Origin: an uncultured Alphaproteobacteria bacterium
Lineage (GTDB): Bacteria > Pseudomonadota > Alphaproteobacteria > HIMB59 > GCA-002718135
NCBI GenBank assembly: GCA_902601455.1
Contig: CACKNC010000002.1
Span: 1 to 64,000, forward strand
Direction of reading: 5' to 3'
DNA length: 64,000 nucleotides
Position numbers and translations under genes: made by a program. The notes under the pieces were generated by a model. The model worked only from the letters and a program-made list of their open reading frames with translations. It made no database searches and was not told the origin of the DNA. The stretch's first letter is position 1, and the number at the start of each line of letters is the position of its first letter. Shown here one piece after another: positions 1-9,267 of this stretch.

Positions 1-17
1 CTACCTAAAAAAGCATT

Positions 18-1079
18 CTATTTTTTTTCTAGATTGTGAGCGAATTTAATTAAGTTAAGAACTTTTTTGGATAGTTTTTTTGTTTTATTAACATCATCAA
101 TATAATTATTTTTGCTAAACCTACCCTCATGATACCAATCACAAGGATATTGCCAATAAAGAGCTTTACCATCCATGTTCCCCATTTTAAATTCTCCTTT
201 ATAAATAGATTTTGGACGAGTAAGTTTTTTATCGTGATAGTTAATTCTTATTCCCTTACCATTTAATGCGTGATTTTTGAAAGTACCTTCTTCATAGGAA
301 TACCATTTAGGATTTGTATTTTTAAAAATTTTCATAGCCCCTTTACCTTCAGCAACGAGGTCTCCAGATTGTGATAATTTACCTTTGTAAAACCATGTTA
401 ATTCTTTTGTAGAGATTTTAAAATTAGTAGAAACATCAAGCCTGCCATTTTTAAAAACTCCTTCAAAAATATCACCATTTTTGAATTTATCTATTCCTTT
501 TCCGTGAGGTCCAAAATCAGTACTGCCTTCTATCCTTTTAATTTCTCCAACATATTTAGAATTTCCAAAATTAATAACCCCATGACCTTTTTTAAATCCA
601 TCATTATAAAATGTACCAATTAATTTAGTTCCATTATTATATAAACACTCACCCTTTCCTTGTTTGAGTGGCAAACTCCAGTCAATACGCATTGGGTGTA
701 TGGTACTTTTCCACTCTCCCTGATATTTATTATCTGACTCTACTATTTCTCCTTTTATGGGAGCTCCATTTTTCCACAAACCAGTATGTTTAGAGTCATA
801 TTTTTTTTTATTTTTAAATTCTAAGTAATAAACTCCTTTTCCATGAAACTTTCCATTCTTAAAATTTCCTTCAAAGTAATCAGGTATATCATCTGAAAAC
901 ATAAATAATTTACCGAAACCATTTTCTTTTCCATTTATAAAGCTACCCTCATATTTTGCATTTTTTTTAAATTTAATTTTATTAGACCAAGTTTTTTTTC
1001 CTATACCATGCGGTTGACCATTTTTAACCTCACCTACATAAGTCCAATCTTTATTTTTAATAGTTTCTATTTTTTTCAT
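18..1079 (-). CDS. MORN-repeat protein
   Basis: A 353-residue protein built almost entirely of MORN-type repeats. About ten units of the form Y/F-x-G-x-[FWV]-K-N-G-x-x-x-G-x-G can be read, for example YVGEVKNGQPHGIGK near the N terminus and YEGSFINGKENGFGK after it. There is no signal peptide, membrane segment or catalytic domain. MORN repeats form elongated beta-hairpin rods that usually act in protein or lipid binding; the specific role here cannot be read from sequence. It lies next to an integrase and the tRNA-Val gene, so it may be cargo of an integrated element, although its base composition is as AT-rich as the host. No clear ribosome binding site precedes the ATG. Family call is firm, function unknown. 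Confidence 0.85.
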   Translation of the reverse strand: MKKIETIKNKDWTYVGEVKNGQPHGIGKKTWSNKIKFKKNAKYEGSFINGKENGFGKLFMFSDDIPDYFEGNFKNGKFHGKGVYYLEFKNKKKYDSKHTGLWKNGAPIKGEIVESDNKYQGEWKSTIHPMRIDWSLPLKQGKGECLYNNGTKLIGTFYNDGFKKGHGVINFGNSKYVGEIKRIEGSTDFGPHGKGIDKFKNGDIFEGVFKNGRLDVSTNFKISTKELTWFYKGKLSQSGDLVAEGKGAMKIFKNTNPKWYSYEEGTFKNHALNGKGIRINYHDKKLTRPKSIYKGEFKMGNMDGKALYWQYPCDWYHEGRFSKNNYIDDVNKTKKLSKKVLNLIKFAHNLEKK

Positions 1080-1124
1080 TATTAAACAATTTTAAAAATT
1101 TTTTTATATTTTAACTTACACCAA

Positions 1125-2069
1125 TCAAAGTTTATTAACCACATCTTCTGCCTTAAGATGAGTATATCTAAAAAGCATCCTAACGTCTTTGTGACCAGAA
1201 ATTAAGGCAACTTCGGGAATACTTAATCCTTTTTCAAAGAACCGTGAGATAGCTTCATGGCGTAAATCATGGAAGTGTAAGTCTTTAATGCCCCCTTTCT
1301 TTTTTAATCTAGACCATGCAAGCCTCAAGGCATTTGGGGTCATAGCAAAAGGAAGGTTACTATCATTGAGGATATTAATGGCTTTTGAAGTTAATGGTAT
1401 TTCTCTTGAGGAGCCATTCTTCGTAATAGGTATTATTAAAGTCCTGTTTTTTAGATGATGTCTTTCAATCTTTAATATCTCACCTCTTCTCATCCCTGTC
1501 TCTATGGATAATTCAATGATAGCTTTAAGCTTTGAGTTCACTTTGTTATTATTCACTAAATAATTATATTCAAAAGATGTCAGCCTCCTTTTTCTTGAAA
1601 AACTGCTCTTTGGTTTATAGATTTGTTTTACAGGATTAATAATAGGATATGACCAATCTTTGATGCAGATATTAAAAATATGATTAATGATTGTGAGTTC
1701 ACGAAGAACAGTATCTGATTTATTCTTCTGTAATCGCTGATCTCTTAGCTGGGCAATATTGTGAGCTTTAATTTGATCAAGTCTATGTTGCGCAAGATCC
1801 GTTTTAGATAATTGATTGAGGAAATATCTCTCTCGTATGTGCCCCCTTTTCTTTGTTGAGATCTCATTGGTGTATCGTTCAATCATTATAGAGAATAAAG
1901 GGTATTCAATTACTTTATGACCAAGCTTATTTTGATCAAAGCTCACCTCCAATTCTCGTGCCCATTGTTCTGCTTCTTGCTTACGGTTAAAGGTCTTTGA
2001 TATCTGTTTGTGACCAATATGCCTGACCTGAACTTGCCATTTTCCCTGACGTTTCCTAATCGTTGCCAT
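1125..2069 (-). CDS. int: Tyrosine recombinase (phage-type integrase)
   Basis: Site-specific integrase of the tyrosine recombinase family. The N-terminal part (MATIRKRQGKWQVQVRHIG) is the short beta-rich arm-binding segment of phage-type integrases. The C-terminal catalytic domain shows the expected residues in order: Arg in TGMRRGE, His-x-x-Arg in HDLRHEA, His in SGHKDV and the nucleophilic Tyr in RYTHL close to the C terminus. I chose the internal ATG at 2069 rather than the one at 2105, because a GAAGGGA ribosome binding site lies about 8 nt upstream and the longer form would run through a direct repeat. The coding sequence is visibly less AT-rich than its neighbours, which suggests horizontal origin. 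It directly abuts the tRNA-Val 3' end, the usual arrangement for an element integrated at a tRNA gene. Confidence 0.92.
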   Translation of the reverse strand: MATIRKRQGKWQVQVRHIGHKQISKTFNRKQEAEQWARELEVSFDQNKLGHKVIEYPLFSIMIERYTNEISTKKRGHIRERYFLNQLSKTDLAQHRLDQIKAHNIAQLRDQRLQKNKSDTVLRELTIINHIFNICIKDWSYPIINPVKQIYKPKSSFSRKRRLTSFEYNYLVNNNKVNSKLKAIIELSIETGMRRGEILKIERHHLKNRTLIIPITKNGSSREIPLTSKAINILNDSNLPFAMTPNALRLAWSRLKKKGGIKDLHFHDLRHEAISRFFEKGLSIPEVALISGHKDVRMLFRYTHLKAEDVVNKL

Positions 2070-2085
2070 CCTTAAATTCCCTTCG

Positions 2086-2104
2086 TTGTGACACGATTGT
2101 GACA
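2086..2104. repeat. Tandem direct repeat upstream of the integrase
   Basis: The octamer TTGTGACA occurs twice, at 2086-2093 and 2097-2104, with an 11-base period, close to one helical turn. It lies between the probable integrase start and the tRNA-Val gene. Such phased repeats are typical of integrase arm-type sites, excisionase sites or an operator controlling the integrase. Which of these applies is inference. Confidence 0.5.
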
Positions 2105-2127
2105 AAGGAAAAAGGTATGCTAAGAAA

Positions 2128-2170
2128 TGGTGGGTGCGACAGGGATTGAACCTGTGACCCCTGCCGTGTC
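2128..2170 (-). other. Candidate attachment-site half (tRNA-Val 3' segment)
   Basis: Integrases that sit against a tRNA 3' end normally recombine within the 3' half of the tRNA, leaving a duplicate of that half at the far end of the element. The segment from the anticodon loop to the CCA is therefore the expected core. No second copy is visible between here and the left edge of the window, so the partner site is outside the window or lost. Limits are inferred. Confidence 0.3.
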
Positions 2171-2202
2171 GAGGCAGTGCTCTACCGCTGAGCTACGCAC
2201 CC
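2128..2202 (-). tRNA. tRNA-Val(GAC)
   Basis: A full cloverleaf reads on the minus strand: acceptor stem GGGTGCG/CGCACCC, D stem GCTC/GAGC, anticodon stem CTGCC/GGCAG, T stem ACAGG/CCTGT with loop TTCAATC, discriminator A, and an encoded CCA end at 2130-2128. The anticodon loop is TCGACAC, so the anticodon is GAC, reading valine GUC and GUU codons. Position 33, nearly always U, is C here (see findings). The 3' end faces the integrase gene, making this the probable integration target, with the gene kept whole by the element. Confidence 0.93.
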
Positions 2203-2252
2203 ATTATTTAATTAATTATTCTAAATTTAAAATAAATCTATAAAAAAAGCGA

Positions 2253-2753
2253 ATGAAATTTAGAATTGAAACAATGTCTGAGAAAAACTTAAAAGATGCT
2301 TATAAAATTTATAATTACTATATAGTTAACTCCTATTCTAATTTCGAAGAAAAAAAAATCACATTTAAAGCATTTTACAAAAACTATATTAAAACAATTA
2401 ATAATGAATTACCCTATTTAGTAGCCTTATTTGAAAATAAAGTTGTTGGGTTAGCTTATTTAAATCAATTTAGAGAAAAAAGTGGCTACAGATTTGCTTT
2501 TGAAAATACAATATATATTCATAACAAGCATATTAGACAAGGCATTGGATTTAAGCTATTAAAACATCTTGTTAAAGTTTCAAAAAAAAATCAAAATATA
2601 AAGGTTATAGTTGCAGTCATAGGAAGTATAGATAGTAAAGGTTCAATTAATTTACATAAAAAATTAGGTTTTACTAAAACAGGAGTTTTAAAAAAAATTG
2701 GTTTTAAAAATAATAAGTGGATAGACTCAATTTTTCTTCAAAAAAATATATGA
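2253..2753 (+). CDS. GNAT N-acetyltransferase, phosphinothricin/amino-acid acetyltransferase-like
   Basis: A 166-residue single-domain acetyltransferase. The acetyl-CoA binding motif A is IRQGIGFKLLKHLV (around residues 98-111), followed by the IAVIGSIDSKGSINLHKKLGF segment in which Asn-x-x-x-x-x-Leu-His-x-x-x-Gly-Phe is typical of the Pat/MnaT (YncA) branch. That branch acetylates the alpha-amino group of small amino-acid-like substrates such as phosphinothricin, methionine sulfone or sulfoximine; the true substrate here is not readable. It is the first of three tightly packed plus-strand genes, and its stop overlaps the next start by four bases (ATGA), so the two are probably translationally coupled. 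Confidence 0.85.
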   Translation: MKFRIETMSEKNLKDAYKIYNYYIVNSYSNFEEKKITFKAFYKNYIKTINNELPYLVALFENKVVGLAYLNQFREKSGYRFAFENTIYIHNKHIRQGIGFKLLKHLVKVSKKNQNIKVIVAVIGSIDSKGSINLHKKLGFTKTGVLKKIGFKNNKWIDSIFLQKNI

Positions 2754-3214
2754 ACAAAATAACTAAAGAAAATTTTAAAAAAACACTCTCAACTTTCGCG
2801 ACTGGAATAACAGTAGTTGCTACTAACAACGACTATGTTCTTTATGGAAAGACTATTAATTCATTTTCCTCTTTGTCACTATCTCCACCATTAGTATTAT
2901 TCTCACTTGATAATAAATCATCTAAATTAAATATATTCAGAAAATCTAATTCAGTTTCAATAAATATACTTAATAAAAAACAAAAATTAATATCAGATAA
3001 TTTTGCAAGAAAAAATCCAGATTGGAGTAAGGTTGAATATTATATTTTCAAAAATGGAAATCCTATAATTAAAAATTGTGTTTCAAATTTAAACTGCAAA
3101 ATAATCGATAGAATAAAAAAAGGAGATCACATAATATTTATCTGTAAAGTTACACATGTATTAATAAATAACAAATTGCAGCCTTTAATTTATTATAATT
3201 CAAAATATTCTTAA
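2750..3214 (+). CDS. Flavin reductase-like FMN-binding protein
   Basis: A short (154-residue) split-barrel flavoprotein. The N-terminal signature FATGITVVAT, the strand NSFSSLSLSPPLVLFSLD and the GDHIIFICKVTHV segment are the FMN-contact motifs of the flavin reductase domain (HpaC/ActVB type). These proteins reduce free FMN or FAD with NAD(P)H for a partner monooxygenase, or act as oxidases in their own right; no monooxygenase lies nearby, so the partner is unknown. The ATG at 2750 is preferred over an upstream in-frame ATG, because it makes the ATGA overlap with the GNAT gene and begins where the family begins. Confidence 0.85.
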   Translation: MNKITKENFKKTLSTFATGITVVATNNDYVLYGKTINSFSSLSLSPPLVLFSLDNKSSKLNIFRKSNSVSINILNKKQKLISDNFARKNPDWSKVEYYIFKNGNPIIKNCVSNLNCKIIDRIKKGDHIIFICKVTHVLINNKLQPLIYYNSKYS

Positions 3215-3217
3215 TGA

Positions 3218-4525
3218 ATGATACCCTCTGTTAAAAACACAACCTTTTTAATATTAATAATTTTTGGATTTTTATTTTTTCTATTTAATGCAAATATATT
3301 AAGCTTAAATTATAAAAATATAAGCTCTCCAAAACAAATAAAGTCAATTGAACAAAAAGTCGAAATAAATAAAAATTCTCATAAATCTAAAGTTGAAAAA
3401 GAAAATGTTATTAAAGATTTTTCTTATAATGATTATAAATTACAAAATAAGGAAATAATTATAACAGTAAAAAAAGGACAAACTTTTTTATCTATTTTAG
3501 ATGATTTTAATTTTGATAATAAAAGAAAATTTGAAATCATTAATTCTATAAATAAAATATTTGATCTTAGAGAATTGAAGGTAAATCAAAAAATTAATTT
3601 TATAATAAATAATGAAGAAAAAGTAAAAAAAATTATTATTGAACTTAGTTACAATACTAACATAGAAATAAATTTAGGTCCTAAAATACAAATTGAGAAA
3701 AAGCAATTAGAGACCTTCACTGAAATAAATTCAAAGGAGTATTTAATAACAAATTCACTTTATGCAGATGGAATAAATAATAAAATCCCAAATCAAATTT
3801 TAATTAAATTAATACAATTATTTAGTTTTGATTTAGATTTTCAAAGGGATATTCAAAAAAATACTAAAGTTTCAGTCTCTTATGAAAAAATTAACGTAAA
3901 AAATAAATCAGAAAGTTCTTTTGGAGATATTGAATATGCACAAATTATAATCAAAAATAATACTTTAGAATATTTCAAATTTTTGACTGATGATGGTTTT
4001 ATAGATTATTTCAATCGAGAAGGAAAAAATGTAAAAAAATCAATTCTTAAAACTCCTTTAGATGGGGCAAGACTATCCTCAAGTTTTGGTATGAGAAAAC
4101 ACCCAATTTCAGGTTTCAATAAAATGCATAAAGGAATTGATTTTGCAGCACCAAAAGGTACGCCTATATATGCAGGCGGTAATGGTGTTATAGAAATGGC
4201 TGGTGTAAATGGTGGTTATGGTAAATATATCAGAATTCGTCATAATAACGAATATAAAACTGCTTATGCTCATTTAAGCAGTTTTAAAAAGGGGATAAGT
4301 AAAGGTGTTCGTGTAAATCAAGGAGAAGTAATTGGTTATGTGGGAAGCACTGGAAGATCTACTGGCCCACACTTACATTATGAAATTATATATCAAAATA
4401 AGCAAATTAATCCATTAACTTTAAAATTGCCTTCTGGAAAAATTTTAAAAGGCAGTGAACTTGAAAGGTTCATTAAAAACTATAAAATGATTTATGCTAA
4501 TCATTTAAATAATTTATTTGAATAA
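3218..4525 (+). CDS. M23-family peptidoglycan endopeptidase (MepM-like)
   Basis: A membrane-anchored or exported murein hydrolase of 435 residues. Residues about 7-28 form a hydrophobic anchor. A LysM-like segment follows (ITVKKGQTFLSIL, about 84 onward), then the linker domain with FSFDLDFQRDIQ seen in MepM-type enzymes, and a C-terminal M23 lysostaphin-like domain. Zinc ligands and catalytic residues are visible: His304 and Asp308 in HKGID, His352 in AYAHLS, and His385/His387 in GPHLHYEI. The family cleaves peptide cross-links in the periplasmic cell wall during growth or division. It starts four bases after the flavin reductase stop and ends flush against the convergent DUF4167 gene. Confidence 0.93.
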   Translation: MIPSVKNTTFLILIIFGFLFFLFNANILSLNYKNISSPKQIKSIEQKVEINKNSHKSKVEKENVIKDFSYNDYKLQNKEIIITVKKGQTFLSILDDFNFDNKRKFEIINSINKIFDLRELKVNQKINFIINNEEKVKKIIIELSYNTNIEINLGPKIQIEKKQLETFTEINSKEYLITNSLYADGINNKIPNQILIKLIQLFSFDLDFQRDIQKNTKVSVSYEKINVKNKSESSFGDIEYAQIIIKNNTLEYFKFLTDDGFIDYFNREGKNVKKSILKTPLDGARLSSSFGMRKHPISGFNKMHKGIDFAAPKGTPIYAGGNGVIEMAGVNGGYGKYIRIRHNNEYKTAYAHLSSFKKGISKGVRVNQGEVIGYVGSTGRSTGPHLHYEIIYQNKQINPLTLKLPSGKILKGSELERFIKNYKMIYANHLNNLFE

Positions 4526-4963
4526 CTATTTTGATGTTCTTGTTCTTTTCTTTTTTATTGGCTCAGACATAAAGGGAATGGATTCTATGGATTGATCAAC
4601 TTCTTCCTCTTGAATTTTTGTAGACTCTGATTTCTGATCACTTTCAGGATTAGATTCTTTACTCTCTTCAGTAATGGAATTTTCTGCAATGCTATCTTTG
4701 TTTTCCATAGAACCGTCTTGATCTTCAAGATTTATACCTAATTCTATCATCAGACGATAATAGTGATCAGTAAATTGATAATAATATTCAGCCTGTATTC
4801 TATCTCCCGCACTAAATGTATCTTTAGCAAGTTTTAGGTATTTGTTATATTGCTGCGTAACATTGCCTTTACTTCTTCCTTTAGAAGAATAGTTATTATT
4901 TCTTTTAAAGTTTGGTCTTCTATTAGACTTATAGGTCATACGACCATTTTTCTTAGTATACAT
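4526..4963 (-). CDS. DUF4167 family protein
   Basis: A 145-residue protein with a basic, Arg/Asn/Lys-rich N terminus and a central segment, NKYLKLAKDTFSAGDRIQAE plus YYYQFTDHYYRLM, that is the DUF4167 core common in alphaproteobacteria. The C-terminal third is acidic and low in complexity, ending in a basic KKKRTRTSK tail. The basic start would suit RNA or ribosome binding, but no function is established to my knowledge. It is the last gene of the lysC-to-prmC minus-strand run, 72 bases after prmC. Linkage to prmC and prfA, as in other alphaproteobacteria, suggests a role near translation. Confidence 0.85.
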   Translation of the reverse strand: MYTKKNGRMTYKSNRRPNFKRNNNYSSKGRSKGNVTQQYNKYLKLAKDTFSAGDRIQAEYYYQFTDHYYRLMIELGINLEDQDGSMENKDSIAENSITEESKESNPESDQKSESTKIQEEEVDQSIESIPFMSEPIKKKRTRTSK

Positions 4964-5035
4964 AAATTTTTATTTATTTTATTGAAAACTCTAGAATTTA
5001 ATTTTTAAATTACGATTTTCTAATTAATGTACCTT

Positions 5036-5866
5036 CTATAACTTTGAAAACACCATAATTCTATCTTTTTTTTGCAAATCTTTAGTTTTTTTCTCAAAAT
5101 TTAATGTAGAATTGGTAAAAATTTCCAAACAATCATTAAATTGATTTTCCCCTATCTCTAATATTAAATGAGCCTTACTTTTCATTAATTTAGGAATTTT
5201 ATCAGCAAAATTCCTATAAAAATCTAGACCATCTTCACCTCCATCCAAAGCAATTGCGGGTTCAAAATATCTTATTTCTTTTGATATATTTTCAAAGTCT
5301 TTTTTTGATAAATATGGAGGATTAGAAACAATTAAATCAAATTTTTTATTCAAAAAATCAATAGATATATTTCTTGTTTGAATCTGTTTCACTAGTTTTT
5401 TATTAATTATATTTTTATTTGCAACTTCAATTGCTTTATCAGAAATATCTATAGCCAGAATATTTGCGTTAATAAATTCTCTAGCTAATGATATTGCAAC
5501 AGCTCCTGAACCTGTACCAATATCTAAAATATTATAACTTAATTTATTATCTTTCTTAATTTTTAAACTTTCTTCAATTATAGCTTCAGTCTCAGGCCTT
5601 GGATCTAATACAAATTTATTAACATAAAATTCATCTTTCCAAAAATTTTTTCTATTTATTATTTTTGAAATAGGTTCATGTTCAAGTCTTCTGTTTAACA
5701 AATCATTAAATAATTGAACATTTATTTGATTAATATCAAAATTACTTAAAACAATTTCATTTGACGAGTAATTTGAATAATTTAACAAAACTCTAAGATC
5801 AATTTCAGGATTTGGAATTTTTTTTTCTTTTAATTTATTTAAACTTGAAATAATGAAATCATTCAT
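5036..5866 (-). CDS. prmC: Peptide chain release factor N5-glutamine methyltransferase
   Basis: Methylates the glutamine of the GGQ motif in release factors, which speeds peptide release. The 276-residue length fits. The SAM-binding glycine loop is [15 protein letters not shown], and the catalytic NPPY motif is in SNPPYLS (Asn about residue 182), the hallmark of N5-glutamine methyltransferases. The start overlaps the end of prfA, its substrate gene, by eight bases, so enzyme and substrate are co-translated. Confidence 0.96.
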   Translation of the reverse strand: MNDFIISSLNKLKEKKIPNPEIDLRVLLNYSNYSSNEIVLSNFDINQINVQLFNDLLNRRLEHEPISKIINRKNFWKDEFYVNKFVLDPRPETEAIIEESLKIKKDNKLSYNILDIGTGSGAVAISLAREFINANILAIDISDKAIEVANKNIINKKLVKQIQTRNISIDFLNKKFDLIVSNPPYLSKKDFENISKEIRYFEPAIALDGGEDGLDFYRNFADKIPKLMKSKAHLILEIGENQFNDCLEIFTNSTLNFEKKTKDLQKKDRIMVFSKL

Positions 5867-6935
5867 CGCCTAATTCAGCTAACTTGTTACTTTCCTCATC
5901 AGCTATTAAAGGATTAACTAAATCTTCCAAATTACCCTCAAGCACTTCTGTAAGATTATATAACGTCAAATTTATTCTATGATCAGAGACTCTACCTTGT
6001 GGAAAATTGTATGTTCTAATTCTTTCGGAGCGATCTCCTGATCCAACTTGATTTTTTCTTTCAAGTGATCTCTGTTTATTTTTTTCTTGGATTTCATTAT
6101 CTAATATTCTTGATCTTAAAATTTTAAGCGCTTTAGCTTTATTTTTATGTTGGGATTTTTCATCTTGTTGAGAAACCACTATACCAGAGGGTAAATGGGT
6201 GATTCTAACAGCACTATCTGTAGTATTAACGGATTGTCCACCAGGTCCACTAGATCTAAAAACATCAATTCTTAAATCCTTTTCTTCAATATTTATATCT
6301 ACTTCTTCAGCCTCAGGCAAAACTGCTACAGTAGCAGCTGAAGTATGAACTCTCCCACTACTTTCAGTAGTTGGTACTCTCTGCACCCTATGGACACCAG
6401 ATTCAAATTTCAATTTTGAAAAAACATTATAACCTGAAATATTACAAATAACTTCTTTTATACCTTTAAGTCCTGTCTCAGAAATAGATAGTATTTCAAA
6501 TTTCCAATTATTTAAATCGGAAAATTTTTGATACATAGAAAATAGATCAGAAGCAAACAAAGAAGCTTCATCACCTCCTGTACCTGCTCTGATTTCCAAA
6601 ATAGAGTTTTTTTTATCATTTTCATCTTTAGGTATAAGTAGTTTCATTACTTCATTTTCAATCAATATTATTGATTTCTTTTTTTCTTTAAGCTCATTTT
6701 CTGCTAACTCTTTAATAGAAGGGTCAGTATCTTCAATTAATTTATTAAGTTCACTAATTTCATTTTTTTCAATTTTATATCGTTTTATTGTTTCTACAAT
6801 TGGCATTAATTCAGCATATTCTTTATTTAATTTTATTAACTTTTCAGTATTGATATCAGTTTGATTATTGAGATTACTCTCAATATCTTTAAATTTAGTT
6901 TCAATATTTTTAAATTGTTTTTCAAAATTTATCAT
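5859..6935 (-). CDS. prfA: Peptide chain release factor 1
   Basis: Class I release factor reading UAA and UAG. Full length at 358 residues. The peptidyl-transferase motif is [14 protein letters not shown] (GGQ near residue 230). The stop-codon recognition tripeptide is Pro-Thr-Thr in [12 protein letters not shown], the PxT motif of RF1 rather than the SPF motif of RF2. It overlaps hisS upstream by four bases and prmC downstream by eight, so these genes form one translational unit. Confidence 0.97.
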   Translation of the reverse strand: MINFEKQFKNIETKFKDIESNLNNQTDINTEKLIKLNKEYAELMPIVETIKRYKIEKNEISELNKLIEDTDPSIKELAENELKEKKKSIILIENEVMKLLIPKDENDKKNSILEIRAGTGGDEASLFASDLFSMYQKFSDLNNWKFEILSISETGLKGIKEVICNISGYNVFSKLKFESGVHRVQRVPTTESSGRVHTSAATVAVLPEAEEVDINIEEKDLRIDVFRSSGPGGQSVNTTDSAVRITHLPSGIVVSQQDEKSQHKNKAKALKILRSRILDNEIQEKNKQRSLERKNQVGSGDRSERIRTYNFPQGRVSDHRINLTLYNLTEVLEGNLEDLVNPLIADEESNKLAELGDE

Positions 6936-8164
6936 TTTAAGTGATCAAAAATATTATTAATATCTACAATCGTCTGCTTACCATTTGATAGATTTTTAAT
7001 AGTATAGTTATTGTTGATTTTTTCATTTTCTCCCACAATTATAATAAAATTTGCTTTCATTTCATTAGCAGATGATAAAGATTTTTTTAAATTATATTTA
7101 TAGTTCCAATAAACTGAATAGTTATTTTTTATTAAATAATCATAAAGTTTAATCGCATGCATTTTTAAATTAGAGTCAAGAATTGCTAAATGTATGTCTT
7201 TATTTTCTTTGGGAATATTTTTCATTAAAAGCATAATTCTCTCAATTCCTCCTGCCCATCCAACTCCAGCTATATCTTTACCACCGAGAGTTTTAATAAG
7301 ACCATTATATCTTCCCCCGCCAATAAGAGTATCTTGACTGCCAATTAAATCAGATTTGAATTCAAAAACTGTATGACAATAATAATCCAATCCCCTAACG
7401 AGAGTTTGGTCTTCACAAATTTTGATACCAAGTTCAGTTAGACATTTCTTAACTTCTTCATAAAAAGATAAATCTGATTTAGATAGTAACTCAATTAACT
7501 TGGGAGATTTATCAATAATTTCTTTTTCTTCAATATTTTTTGAGTCTAAAATTCTAAGTGGGTTTGTGTTTATTTTATCCAAACTTTCCTTTGATAATAA
7601 ACTTTTATTATCTTTAAAATATTTTGATAATATTATTTTATAACTTTTTAAATTTTCTCTGGTCCCCAGAGAATTAATGTGCAAAGTAATATTATTATCT
7701 GGTATTATTTTTTTTAAAAGATTATTAGCTAGGCTGATAATCTCAATATCTGCAAAAAAATCTTCTGAGCCAAAATTTTCGAAATTTATCTGATTAAACT
7801 GTCTGTATCTACCTTTCTGAGGTCTTTCTCTCCTAAACATTTGTCCTGTACCAAAAAATTTAGCTGGTAAATTATTTAAAAGACCGTTAGAGATTGCGGC
7901 CCTGATCATTGGAGTGGTATACTCTGGTCTTAATGTTATTTCTTCTTCATTCCTATCTTTAAAAGTATACATTTCTTTTAAAACAACATCACTTTGCTCA
8001 CCTAGGGGTTTTTTAAAAAGTTCTGAGCTCTCAAAGATAGGCGTTATTAGCTCACTAAATCCAAATTTATTTGCTATACTTTTAACTTCAAAAAGAATTT
8101 TATTAAATTTTATTATCTCCTCTCCAAAAAGATCATGGGTACCTCTTATTGGATTTATTTTCAT
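6932..8164 (-). CDS. hisS: Histidine-tRNA ligase
   Basis: Class II aminoacyl-tRNA synthetase that charges tRNA-His. Motif 2 is [13 protein letters not shown], the histidine-specific segments are [12 protein letters not shown] and GGGRYNGL, and motif 3 is [12 protein letters not shown]. The C-terminal anticodon-binding domain follows ([17 protein letters not shown] onward). Length (410) is normal. It starts one base after the ispG stop and overlaps prfA by four bases. Confidence 0.96.
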   Translation of the reverse strand: MKINPIRGTHDLFGEEIIKFNKILFEVKSIANKFGFSELITPIFESSELFKKPLGEQSDVVLKEMYTFKDRNEEEITLRPEYTTPMIRAAISNGLLNNLPAKFFGTGQMFRRERPQKGRYRQFNQINFENFGSEDFFADIEIISLANNLLKKIIPDNNITLHINSLGTRENLKSYKIILSKYFKDNKSLLSKESLDKINTNPLRILDSKNIEEKEIIDKSPKLIELLSKSDLSFYEEVKKCLTELGIKICEDQTLVRGLDYYCHTVFEFKSDLIGSQDTLIGGGRYNGLIKTLGGKDIAGVGWAGGIERIMLLMKNIPKENKDIHLAILDSNLKMHAIKLYDYLIKNNYSVYWNYKYNLKKSLSSANEMKANFIIIVGENEKINNNYTIKNLSNGKQTIVDINNIFDHLK

Positions 8165-8165
8165 A

Positions 8166-9263
8166 TTACCCTTTTATACTAATATTATTAGCTTTTTTTC
8201 TAATTAAATTTTCTAAATATACCGACAAGTCTTTATCTTTTACTATGTGATCCTTCTTACCATCTACATATATCATGTGCGTATTATTTCCTCCACCCGT
8301 TATTCCAATATTTGTCATATTTGCCTCCCCTGGCCCATTAACAACACAACCTATTATTGAAACAGTTAGAGGATTTTCAATATCATCAAGAGATTTTTCT
8401 AACTTTTTTACTAAATCAATAACCTGAAATTGTTGTCTTGCGCATGATGGACATGAGACAATTTTTAAGCCACGATTTCTAAGACCTAAACTTTTGAGTA
8501 TTTCAAAACCTACCTTAACTTCTTCTTCAGGTTCATCTGATAAAGAAACCCTAATGGTATCACCAATTCCTTTTAACAATAAATTGCCAATTCCTATTGA
8601 TGATTTAATTGATCCAGTTCTTTTTCCCCCAGCCTCAGTAATGCCTAAGTGTAAGGGATAATCGCACTGCTTTGCGAGTAACTCATAAGCTTTAATTGCC
8701 ATAAAAATATCTGAAGATTTGACACTTATTTTAAAATTAAAAAAATCATTGTCTTCTAATATTTTGATATTCTCTTTAGCACTTTCAACAAGTGCTTCAG
8801 GATTAGGTTCAGAATATTTTTCCAAAATTTTTCTTTCTAGACTACCTGCATTTACACCTATTCTCATTGAACAATTGTTATCTTTTGCAGCTTTAATAAC
8901 ATCTTTAACTCTTTCACTAGATCCTATATTGCCAGGATTTATTCTAAGGCAACTAGCTCCATTATTTGCTGCTTCAATTGCTCTTTTGTAGTGGAAATGA
9001 ATATCGGCAATTATTGGAATTTTACTGTGTTTAGTTATTTCTTTTAATGCTGCTGTTGATTCTTTATCAGGGACTGAAACTCTAATTAAGTCTGCACCAA
9101 AACTAATTGCTTTATCAATTTGTTTACGTGTAGCTATTATGTCAGTTGTTAAGGTGTTTGTCATTGTTTGGACGCTTATAGGATTATTTCCACCAACTAA
9201 AACATCGCCCACATTAATTACACGCGTCTTTCTTCTATATATTTTTTGATAAGGTCTTAACAT
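8166..9263 (-). CDS. ispG: 4-hydroxy-3-methylbut-2-enyl diphosphate synthase
   Basis: Penultimate enzyme of the MEP isoprenoid pathway, converting methylerythritol cyclodiphosphate to HMBPP with a [4Fe-4S] cluster. The N-terminal TIM barrel begins at [13 protein letters not shown]. The cluster cysteines are in [11 protein letters not shown] (two Cys around residue 270) and [12 protein letters not shown]. The 365-residue length fits the short bacterial form. It needs a ferredoxin or flavodoxin donor; a ferredoxin and its reductase are encoded about 24 kb to the right. Four bases separate it from the RodZ-like gene upstream, a neighbour often seen beside ispG. Confidence 0.97.
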   Translation of the reverse strand: MLRPYQKIYRRKTRVINVGDVLVGGNNPISVQTMTNTLTTDIIATRKQIDKAISFGADLIRVSVPDKESTAALKEITKHSKIPIIADIHFHYKRAIEAANNGASCLRINPGNIGSSERVKDVIKAAKDNNCSMRIGVNAGSLERKILEKYSEPNPEALVESAKENIKILEDNDFFNFKISVKSSDIFMAIKAYELLAKQCDYPLHLGITEAGGKRTGSIKSSIGIGNLLLKGIGDTIRVSLSDEPEEEVKVGFEILKSLGLRNRGLKIVSCPSCARQQFQVIDLVKKLEKSLDDIENPLTVSIIGCVVNGPGEANMTNIGITGGGNNTHMIYVDGKKDHIVKDKDLSVYLENLIRKKANNISIKG

Positions 9264-9267
9264 TAAG

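Noticed and set aside
2070-2105. Longer integrase start at 2105
   Set aside because: It would code through the TTGTGACA repeat and add residues unlike the family; the ATG at 2069 has a good ribosome binding site.
8719-8991. 90-residue plus-strand ORF in ispG
   Set aside because: Antisense to conserved ispG sequence.
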